Made by a program: the position numbers and the translations under genes. DNA of 64,000 bases from Oscheius tipulae (taxonomy: Eukaryota; Nematoda; Chromadorea; Rhabditida; Rhabditidae), in the NCBI GenBank assembly GCA_037178975.1, contig JASJZH010000003.1:5642001-5706000 (forward strand), written 5' to 3'. Below, piece by piece: positions 55,302 to 64,000 of this stretch; positions within the stretch are counted from its first letter, which is position 1; every line of letters starts with the position of its first letter. Below the pieces are notes generated by a model, which saw nothing but the letters and a program-made list of their open reading frames with translations, was not told where the DNA came from and made no database searches.

Positions 55302-55945
55302 AACGCCTTTTGTTACCTGAAATTCAACAATGAATATAGACGCTCTTGAAGCTGATACAAAAAAAGGAAAGCTCCAGTACTACATAAATTTCATTAGGAC
55401 TAAAAGAAAAACAATGAGAAATATCGGCTATCAATGTCAGCAGCTTAAAGATCAAGCTTAGTGAAGAAAACGGGGCAGCTTTCTCAGTCCTAACAATGTT
55501 TTGTAGGCTCGAATTCTTTTTTTTTGGTCATTTTTATGATTGTCTACGTGTTATGAAATTTTTCTACAACGAATTCACAGCAAAAAGAATAGGAACAACA
55601 AAAAAATAGGCAGAACAAGTTGGCATGAACCGTTTTCATCACTCGAAAAGGAAAAGTTAGACCTTTAACATAGTTCGTGACAGGACCCATAGCACTCGAC
55701 TGCAATGAAAAATCTTCATCCACTGATATTTTCTGGCCAATAACTGTTCCTTTCTGAAGAATTCTCTCATTTTTTTCTCTCTCATATCACGAGAAGCCCG
55801 ACCCCAAACCCAGAAAAAAAACTTGTGCTGACTCTCAGGTTTGAACTTGTGCTTACTCTCACGTTTCAACGACGTAAACAAATTGATAAAGAAATCTTGT
55901 ACTTACTGTCTTCGATTTTTTCAGAGATCACGAGGGACGAGTGAA
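55302..55945. other. Intergenic region between divergent eIF3a and KCMF1-like genes
   Basis: About 640 bp, AT-rich, probably a bidirectional promoter. A short direct repeat occurs at about 55818-55870 (TTGTGCTKACTCTCA twice). I see no ORF of interest. Confidence 0.45.
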
Positions 55946-58900
55946 ATGTCATACGGGTCCAATGTCCATGAAGGTGAGTGTGGTATCCAGGAACTTCAAA
56001 GAAAACATTTTCAAAACAAGAACTTTCTGAACTACCCACTAAATTTTTCAGGAGTATCGTGTGATGGTTGTGGATTCAATAACTTTGGAGGGAACCGATA
56101 CAAATGTCTCAGATGCTACGATTTTGATCTGTGTCATGCTTGCTACGTCGGGAAACGATATCCTCCAGGAGGTAGGAAAAGTTCAGTCAAAAAACCTAAA
56201 AACTCTTAGGTACACAACACATGGAGAACCATCCCATGCAAATGATGCTGACTCAAAGAGATTTCGGTAAGAACTTGGATATTTTTGAGTAAGAACTGTT
56301 CAGAAATAATCTACGAGGGAGACCAAACCAAAAACTACGATATCTGCAAAATCTGCTCGTTTACCTGTCCGATTTGCAACCAAGGTGGATTGACAGTTCG
56401 ATCCTTTGGGAGTCACATTAACATTCATGTGTATCCATTAGAAGATCCAGTGGTAGGGAGGAATTGTCTTGAAGAAACTCCTTTTCCAGTACTGTCCTCT
56501 CTGCATAGCATATCCAGGAGATTCGAATCGATCACTCCATGATCTGAAAGATCACATGACCACAACTCACAGGTAAGGTGTAGTCCTGGTAGATTCTGGG
56601 AACTAACAAGATCGCTTCATGTAGAAAACCAGTCGCTTACGCTCCTGGTAGAGCGACTCACACTGTCAGTGTTCCTTTTGTAACTTGAACTGTTTGAATC
56701 TTCTGTCTCGTCTTGTCAACTGTAATCTAGGATAATACTTGACAGAAAAGGTCAGAAACATTGTCCGTTCTGATCAAGACACTCGAATTCCCATGCTCTC
56801 TCCAGTTCAGTAAATCTTCCCCGGCAGAAACCAACCTTTTCCCTTTTGATCGTGTAATTCACTTGAGCTGTTCCAAGAAAACCAGATTATGGTAGTTTCT
56901 TAAGTATCCATATATTAGTAGGCTCTACGAAAGTTTTTCAGTCACTTGGACAATGCCCCCTATCGAGCCGAGCCCATAGCGCGAGCAGCGAACCGACGAC
57001 CAGTCTTGGCAAGACGGACCCAAAGACAGCCAGCAGGTCAAGCAGGAAGTAGGCTCTAAACCTCACCTTTCTTATCCATTTTCTAGCGTTCACAACCCAA
57101 CAACTCGGAATAAATCTGCCTCTGAACTCGATGAATTGGCCCTCGGAGGACGTGGAAGACATGTTGCGACTAGCTAACGTGGCCGGAACACTTGGTGGTC
57201 GAAGCGTCGTTCCTCAGAACGTGAGTGACCGGTTTTCGTTGTTTACTGTTCGGTCCTTTATCAGTAAAGGAAGGTCGCTTTTGTCAACTTCCCGCTCATT
57301 TTCAGGTAGTTAATAGAATACAAAGACTGCAAAATAACCAAGGACTAAATCAGTTAAATCAGGTGAATACATTCGCCTGATGTGAGGCTTTTTCTTATTT
57401 ACTCTAAGGAAAAGAACAAATCTGTTTTAGATTTTGAATACGGGTATCCATCCGAATCTTCCACAGATCTTTGGTGCGCCGAGGGAGCCACAGACAGCAC
57501 TACAGGTATTCGGTAGAGAGATAGTGAAAGAATCTCCTAGATCCAGCCACGGGACCAGCAGGAAATGAATAGGGCGATGAATGCTATCTCAGCTGCCATT
57601 GCTCGCAATCCTCAGGTGTTGAACGAGGCTAGAAGTAACGGAGTCTATGCCCAGCCACGACATCCCAACTCACAACGACCTCCCTCGGTTTGTAGATTTC
57701 TTTCTCTCATTCACCGCAAGTTCAGGTCAATCAGCCGATAGCCAGGCTATTGAGAAACAACACTATTTTCTCAGTTCATCGGTTTGATGAGGAAAATGTA
57801 AGAGAACCTTCGACAAGAGAATCATTTATTTGATCTAGATGATGTCCTCTTCGGAAGCTGCCGAGCTGACAGGGGATGAGAACGAGTACGGATCTGGGGA
57901 GGAAGGGTTGCCGCCATTGGAAGGAGACTCTTCACAGGAAGAAGACAACATCGACACAAATGCGAGTACTTCGGGGATATCGGCACAGGCGACGAGAGGA
58001 GATGCGGCAGAGAGTCAAGGGAATGTGGAGACGGACAGCGAGTTCGAGTTTGAGAATCCTGAAGACGTAAGTACTTGAATCTAACCCATAATATCATTCT
58101 TTTAGGACTCAAACGATTTATCGGAAACGAATGAACTGGAGCCAGTTGCGAACGAGACAGGACGATTCCCGTCAGAACGAGACATCCTAAACAGTCTCAG
58201 CGAGAACACCACACCGACGGAATTCACCCAGCTCATGAGAATTCTTCGAGAAGACCCGGAATCCGACTATGAACCGGACGAGGCAGATGATAGGACGTAT
58301 GCTGACTGTATTGGAGACGGTGACAGTCTGGAAGAACAGCTGGGGAAACTGGTTTGGTCGACTATCCAATTTGATGTGCCTCCCTTTCACACTTTCGGAA
58401 TGCTTGACACCTGGAACGATCAGCGTTTCTTGAGACATCGAAAGCTGCAGAGAAAGATGAGTTGTGCCAGCACGATGGAGGACACTTTGAAGAAGGCCGA
58501 CGTCGTATTGTCCTTCCTCAATGTGGCGGCTGGGAAAGACGAAGAAACGAAAAGCACGAGGCCGAAAGTTTTTGACAAACCAGGTATAGTTGCACAATTC
58601 ATAACATTGTCCAATTTCATACTGTTCTGTCCGTCGAGCATTGAAAACTATGAGACTGGACGAGCCGATAGTGGACAGGCAGTCGAATAGCAGAGTAGTC
58701 TCTACGGAACCAATCGCGAATGGTCAGACGAATGGTCACAATGTCCCAGAAGAAGATGCCGTCACTGAAGAGAATCCCCGGACTCCGACAGTCAAATTCC
58801 AGTCACCTGAGGAAGAACCCAGGCCGGAGGTTCCTCCTCGACTGTATATGTACTATCGAGGGGAAGAGAACTCTCTCCGACCAGCTCCTGGGTTTCCGGG

Positions 58901-58985
58901 ACAACCGGATCGAAGTGGTCTGTCCTCCGATGAGGAAGAGACCCAAGACTACGAGGTCGATTTTATCGATGACTCTGAACAATAG
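55946..58985 (+). CDS. KCMF1: KCMF1-like ZZ-type zinc-finger E3 ubiquitin ligase with long acidic C-terminus
   Basis: Family members are E3 ligases working with UBR4-type proteins. After MSYGSNVHEG comes the ZZ finger VSCDGCGFNNFGGNRYKCLR, CYDFDLCHACYVG, with the HPMQMMLTQRDFEIIYEG segment found in KCMF1. Two C2H2-like units follow: FTCPICNQGGLTVRSFGSHI and YCPLCIAYPGDSNRSLHDLK (DHMTTTH). Then come RAEPIARAANRRPVLARRTQ, a DVEDMLRLANVAGTLGGRS helix and LQIQPRDQQEMNRAMNAISA. The rest is a 350-residue acidic region (DENEYGSGEEG; REDPESDYEPDEADD) ending VDFIDDSEQ. Start is 24 nt after a TTTTTTCAG acceptor; AATAAA lies near 59095. The intron at about 56573-56939 is large and could instead mark a gene boundary or contain an alternative exon, so the fusion of the N- and C-terminal parts is likely but not certain. 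Confidence 0.78.
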
Positions 58986-59226
58986 ATTACGTGTTTTCGC
59001 CATATTTTCTCCGCCTTTCCTCGCATAATACATAGCGTGTGTATATTGGCCTGTGCAATGCTCCCCCGTTTCGTCTAGTAGATTTTTCTTTTCGAATAAA
59101 CTTTTATTTTGGATATATTCGCATGTAGATATACAAATTGTGGACTATCACCGAGGATCACAGTAACGATATGGGAGAAATCGTAAAGCCTAGTATTGCG
59201 AGTATCGTCGTTGGCTCATAAGTAAG

Positions 59227-60511
59227 TTAGTGTTCCATGTGACTTGGACCGGGAAGGGATTTCTTCTCCAAAAGGGCCTGTTCCATCAGAAGGCGCTTTC
59301 TCTTCTTGCTACGTCTGTTTTGAAACCAGACTCTAATTTGTGCCTCGGACAGACCCAGGCGTTGAGCAAGTAATTCTCGCTCAGGTCCGACCATGTAGTT
59401 GGATTCGCTGAAGACTTCCTCCAGAACTTCTGTCTGCTTCGCTCCGTAGATTGTCCTAAAAAGAATGTTATCTAGTATTTTCAATACAATTACCGTGGTT
59501 TTCTGCCTCCAATGGAACCTTTCCGCTGTTCAACACCTCCTACCGATGGTCGTCTGAGCAGAGTGTGCACAGTAAAGTCGGAATACCTGAAGCTTTCCTT
59601 ATTCCTTTCACTCTTGTAAACGAACCTTCGTCGATCATCTTGCACTGGAGCAGCCAGCATGCTTTCTGGGGCTGACTGACGTCTCGAAAAGGCCGACGGT
59701 CCCGCATCCATTGGAGAGAGTTGCTGTGAGGAAGAGAAGTGATTCAATCCGGAGCTGAGCAGTGGCGAGAGATTGGCGGAACCTAAAAATGGACTCTTTC
59801 CTCTCATTTCCTCATATTAATATCTATCAACAGCTCTATTTCCACCTGTTTCCTCTTCTTAATTTGCCCTCTCTCCCGTCGTAAATTCAGACTCCGTCAT
59901 CGACGGACGTTGTCGTGTACAGATCGTTTATCTGTTCTCACGTCAAACTCATCAGAATTTGAAAAGAACTAGTGGAAAAGTGATGGCAGGTGTGATCGAA
60001 CAGGTTAATGCGTCCTTGTGAACGATTCAATCGCCTACTTACCGAGCAAGTGAGTCTGAGAGGACGACGGAAGACTGAGGCTGGAGGTCAGGGAGAGAGG
60101 AGACAGTTGAGAGTTGAGGGAGAGCGGTGAGAGTAGACTGTCAGTCGGAGCAGTGATGGTCATTGTGGAGAATGGGACGGTTATCAACGGAGTACTTGCT
60201 ATCGTGAGTGGCTGAAAAGATAACTGTACACCAGATTGTAGGTTAGACTTACCGGAACCAAGATATCCAATTGTGGAGGAGGTGAGAGTAAACTGGCTAT
60301 CGAACTCCGAGGCGTCAGAGACGGACTGACCATCGGCTGCAGAGCTGCCAGAGACTCCAGAACGGAACTCACTAAAGATTATTTCAATGAGGTAATGGAG
60401 GAACTCACAGTTGACAGGTGCCATGCCGGTCAGACTTGTCGGCAGGGTGGTCGTGGTCGGAGCCGAAGTCGTAACAGCGTCATAGCACGACATCGGCAGA
60501 ATTCTGTACAT
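59227..60511 (-). CDS. ceh-23: NK-like homeobox transcription factor (probable CEH-23)
   Basis: The start MYRILPMSCYDAVTTSAPTT leads into a Ser/Thr/Pro/Leu-rich region (LSSVLESLAALQPMVSPSLT; DSLLSPLSLNSQLSPLSLTS) and a second low-complexity part (SANLSPLLSSGLNHFSSSQ). The C-terminal homeodomain reads GGRKPRTIYGAKQTEVLEEV, FSESNYMVGPERELLAQRLG, LSEAQIRVWFQNRRSKKRKR. W48, F49, Q50, N51 and R53 are present; YMVGxER resembles EMX/VAX/NOTO-type domains. An intron splits the homeodomain after its R5 region. The C-terminus is short (LLEKKSLPGPSHMEH). It is convergent with the KCMF1-like gene. I recall ceh-23 and a KCMF1 homolog as neighbours in C. elegans, which motivates the symbol; without that the call would be only NK-class homeobox. 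Confidence 0.75.
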
Positions 60512-63500
60512 CTCGAAATGGAGACAGTTACAATGGAAGGAGAGAGCAGAAGTAAGAGTGAGACGGAAATGCGAGCATATTATACCACCATCGGTATTAA
60601 CGGCTCTTTCGAAGGCAATTCACGCGGCCGAGCTTGTTAGGAGCCGGAAATGGAGAACGAAACGCTAAAGAGCAGAGGACTTTCAAAGAATGAAATTTGG
60701 AAAGTTAGAGGAGAACCTCCTTCTGCGACCCGAGAAGTCGAACTGAATCCTCGTAGATCCCATTAAATTATCGTTCAGATCAGATGGGGCGGCGTCGTCG
60801 GATCCCGCCCCTTTTGATGACCGATTGACGCAAATTTGTCTTTCTTTCATGTAGCAGACCAATTGCAACTTGTTAGGCCGGATTATCCTCAAGACGGCAT
60901 CATATGAGAGAGGCTGCTTCCGATTATCTTTCCAAAGACGACTACGAAGAAGCGAGCATAATTGAGCAGGACGTAGATTAGATGAGAAATCATAGATTGT
61001 CACGATTTGTTTTGTAGTACTCAACATGCTAATTGACTGACAATTGTGACTAAATTGGGGAAGAGGACAGCGTCATTCAGACAGATCTACGTGGGTGCCA
61101 GACTTTTTCTCGACTATTTTGAGGTAACTCGTCTGCTTTTTGGGAAAGTACAATCTCACATTTTATAGTGTTTAACTGGTAGTCTAGTCAAGCAGAACAA
61201 GACAGAACAATACCATACCTCATTGCTCTCGAGTTCATGCCAGAGTCACTCTCAAAATCACCCGGAAACACGTCTTTTCCTGGAAGATCAGTCATTTGAC
61301 CAGCGCTTGTAAGAATGATCCCGATCTGAACTGATCTCTTTGACGTCGTCTTCTCTTATTCTTTTGACTGTTTATCCGAGTCCAATTATCCTCTTCGTCT
61401 TCCGGGAAGCCGTCAATTAGGATTAAGCGATAGAGGGTGGAATCTGCGCAAACACACAGTTCAACACATCACACTTTCTCATGAGGATTAACATTCAGAT
61501 AATCACTCGGATAATTGGCCTCCGGGAGCACAGGCCACTTCCAATGGAATGTGATCTTCTGCTTTGGCGGAGACAGTGGAGTCTACCTACTGTACGAGTT
61601 TGGGAAGAGGGGTTGTGGGCATCAGTCAAACGAACAAGCTCTAGTTGACTACCAGTAGTCATTTTTGAAGGTTCAGTTTTTAACCCTGGTTAACTAACTG
61701 ATTTCAGATTTTGAGCTTTAATAGCTCTGCCAAGTAAAGGTTTTTCAAGATTAGAACAGGAAATGCGCGAGAACACTAAGGTTTGTACAGCAGTCGCAAA
61801 GTTCCCAAAGGATTTGAATAAGAACTCCCACAATTAGGAAGAAGTAGAATAGGCTGGTTTCCCTGAGAAATATGTCCTTCTCAGGCAACACCAAAGGTTC
61901 ACTTCCAAGAAATGGAAAAGTCAGAGAAGGTAAGTGAGAGTCGACTAATTGTCTCCAATCGAATATTTATACACAAAGTAGCATGCTGGAAATAGTCGAC
62001 CACGCCCTCTCTCTACAAACTGACTTCTAAAAGGAGGGCGTATACAAAAGTCGCAAGCCAATCGGCGTCATTAGCGTGGGAACTCATTCATTTCAGGTGT
62101 TTGTACTTGATATTATTATTATATGCGGGAATTTTGCAAGGCATCGCCACTTGGTCCATAGAACAAACTGTTCTGTCTCGACTGCCTTTGATCATCTGTA
62201 CCATCTTGGCCTTCGACTAAGCTTGTTTTGCGCCTGCTCTATCTCAAAAGATTAGCCATACGTAAGCCATAAGAAGTAACTCCTTCTAATCTGTCGATCA
62301 GGCCTAATCCCGAACTTGCGTTGTTTCAACACTCGAGACGCATGAAAGGAGATACTAACTTTTCCTAGGAAAATCCGATTTGGCTCTGACGATTGAAAAG
62401 ATCTAATCTCATATAATTGTTAAAATAGAGATACCTCTGACGAGGATCTCTTCGAGGCTTCTTTTCTGGAAGAATGAGTCTATCCCAGTACTATTGGAAA
62501 CATGGCGGAACGTCAAAGTGTCCAGAAAAGACAAGGGTAGGAGATATAGTCTCGAGAATAGTAGGTACAATAGATCGACCTCTTTTCCACCTGCTCGAAC
62601 CACCTTTTCAGCTCAACTTGAACGATTTCTGCATAGTATACAGCCTTACTCATATGACTACATTAATATTGTAGATTAGGAAAGCTCCCATTATGCCCTC
62701 TTACAGATTGTTCCATACACTTCACTTTCACCTTATACACTGTCATCGCTAATTTACATATTACAAGTCGGTTCGGCGTAAGACAGGCGTCTGAATTTGC
62801 AATTATCGCAAATAATAATAATATGGGCGGTTGTATTTTATTCATGGGCTAATTGACGTAAAAAGAGGTGGAATGGGTGAGTGGACAAATCATGACAGAT
62901 TACTGTATAGTCAGGGATAGCACGGCTGATAATGTCAAGATGGGATGAACAATAGGATTTGGGAGAAACTGGGATTTGGTAAACACAAAAGATAAATAGA
63001 CTCGAGTTCTCACTTTCTAACTCGTCGTCTGGTCATATTAGGTGTTTAGCTGCGACATGTTGAAACTTGTCAAGATATTGGAGAAGGAGTCAGTTTGTAA
63101 TCAGTACCAGAACTTTGCCTGTGGACTCGCACAAAGGTCATGTATACTACTAAGACGATATAAAGCTCTGGAGACTGACGTAAAAGACCGCATAGTAAAG
63201 ACGGAAAAGAAGAACTTTTTGTGCCTCGTGTCTGTATGAATTGCCTACTGATGTTGCAATCGAGCTCTGTCAATTGACCACATTAGCCAGGTTCATTTTC
63301 TCATTCGAGAAAGACAGTGTCCAGCTGTGATGTCAAACGACGGCTGCGTGGGACACGACATACACAAACATTCGGTACATAATTCAAAAGAAAGATTACT
63401 TGCGAAAATAGAGAGAGACCACTTCACCTGTCTTTCCCTCTCTTTAAAACCAAAACACGCTCTGAATATTCGGAAAGGATTTCTTAGTAGTGCTCAGCCA

Positions 63501-64000
63501 AAACAAAATACAGGATGATAAAAGAGAGTTATGAGTATTGGACCAAACTCGAAGAATCGCCTGGCAAACAGCCAGCTAATAAAACGATCACTGTTTCCTG
63601 AAAAAGCTTGGTCTGTCCTTTCAAAATTCGGCTGAAAAAAACCGTGGTTCAGAGACGACAGAACCTCACCAATAGCACTGATTAACTGCAAAGTTACCCA
63701 GAGTAAGGATGACCCAAAGACAAGTTTGATACTAGTCAACAGGTTAGGGGACAAGTTTTTAAAGCATTTAAAGCTGGCAAGACAGAAGTTGTCATCTCTG
63801 AAACCTAATGGAAACCCGCTGAAAAATTGGGCTCTACCCAGACTGGATCTTTAGCCTTATTGCCTTCATTGCCTGATCGAAGAAAAGGTCGATTGGCTTC
63901 ATCTTGCTTCGGAAAAAAAAATAAACAGAGTGAAAAAATCAGTTCGGTTTGCACGATTTCCGGAGTATGCCCGGAGGCGCGCATCATTAGTAGCAATTAG
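60512..64000. other. Upstream region of the homeobox gene, no clear gene
   Basis: About 3.5 kb. One ATG-initiated open frame (60683-61027, minus) is listed separately. The remainder contains short ORFs with no splice-consistent partners, no recognised RNA and no transposon ends. It probably holds ceh-23 regulatory sequence. Confidence 0.4.
60683..61027 (-). CDS. Candidate single-exon ORF (114 residues), unidentified
   Basis: The frame starts at ATG 61027 (MLSTTKQIVTIYDFSSNLRP) and includes RPAQLCSLLRSRLWKDN, MKERQICVNRSSKGAGSDDA and the basic end FSGRRRRFSSNFPNFIL. It lies 170 bp upstream of the homeobox gene on the same strand. There is no trans-splice acceptor directly before the ATG and no recognised domain. 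Chance is possible. Confidence 0.25.
   Translation of the reverse strand: MLSTTKQIVTIYDFSSNLRPAQLCSLLRSRLWKDNRKQPLSYDAVLRIIRPNKLQLVCYMKERQICVNRSSKGAGSDDAAPSDLNDNLMGSTRIQFDFSGRRRRFSSNFPNFIL

Noticed and set aside
1..64000. CRISPR arrays, bacterial operons, rRNA genes, viral genes
   Set aside because: The window is clearly eukaryotic with spliced genes; no direct-repeat/spacer array, rRNA or viral protein was seen.

Overview
The window is eukaryotic and looks like a rhabditid nematode close to Caenorhabditis. It has densely packed, intron-rich genes on both strands. Most introns are 35-60 bp with GT...TTTCAG borders. Many first coding exons follow an unpaired 3' splice acceptor a few bases upstream of the ATG, the mark of spliced-leader trans-splicing, and tight same-strand pairs suggest operons. 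The recognised proteins include nematode-type families (a CEC-1 chromodomain protein and a SER-4-like serotonin receptor). From memory, many of the C. elegans counterparts lie on chromosome III, so this is probably a chromosome-III-type segment. Gene coordinates below are genomic spans from start codon to stop codon, introns included.

Layout, left half. 0-4.2 kb: calpain-7 (-), followed by a foldback inverted repeat. 4.6-9.6 kb: phosphorylase kinase alpha regulatory subunit (+). 9.6-11.6 kb: mostly non-coding, ending in an orphan terminal exon. 11.7-14.1 kb: CEC-1 chromodomain protein (-). 16.7-19.2 kb: a Q/P-rich protein with a RAWUL-like domain but no RING finger (+), divergent from cec-1. 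19.2-22.5 kb: non-coding. 22.5-25.5 kb: probable operon of cyclin Y and PITHD1 (-). 27.1-32.7 kb: an OSBP-type oxysterol-binding protein and a small one-TM protein (+), also operon-like.

Layout, right half. 32.7-35.7 kb: membrane-anchored carboxylesterase (-). 36-37.6 kb: small genes. 37.8-38.8 kb: tandem CCCH zinc-finger protein (+). 39.7-42.0 kb: p55-type MAGUK (+). 42.5-45.2 kb: serotonin receptor of the 5-HT1/SER-4 type (-). 45.2-51.4 kb: a 6-kb gene desert with two weak ORF candidates. 51.4-55.3 kb: eIF3a (-). 55.9-59.0 kb: KCMF1-like ZZ-finger E3 with a long acidic tail (+). 59.2-60.5 kb: NK-like homeobox gene, probably ceh-23 (-). 60.5-64 kb: presumed upstream region.

Functionally this is a eukaryotic neighbourhood rather than one pathway. 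The most coherent cluster is the chromatin pair at 11.7-19.2 kb, a chromodomain protein divergent from a Polycomb-type ubiquitin-like-fold protein. Three neighbour pairs (cec-1 with the RAWUL gene, cyclin Y with PITHD1, KCMF1 with the homeobox gene) appear to match C. elegans chromosome III neighbours, as far as I recall. The strongest candidates for undescribed biology are the RING-less RAWUL protein and a pair of tandem duplicated alternative first exons inside the OSBP gene.
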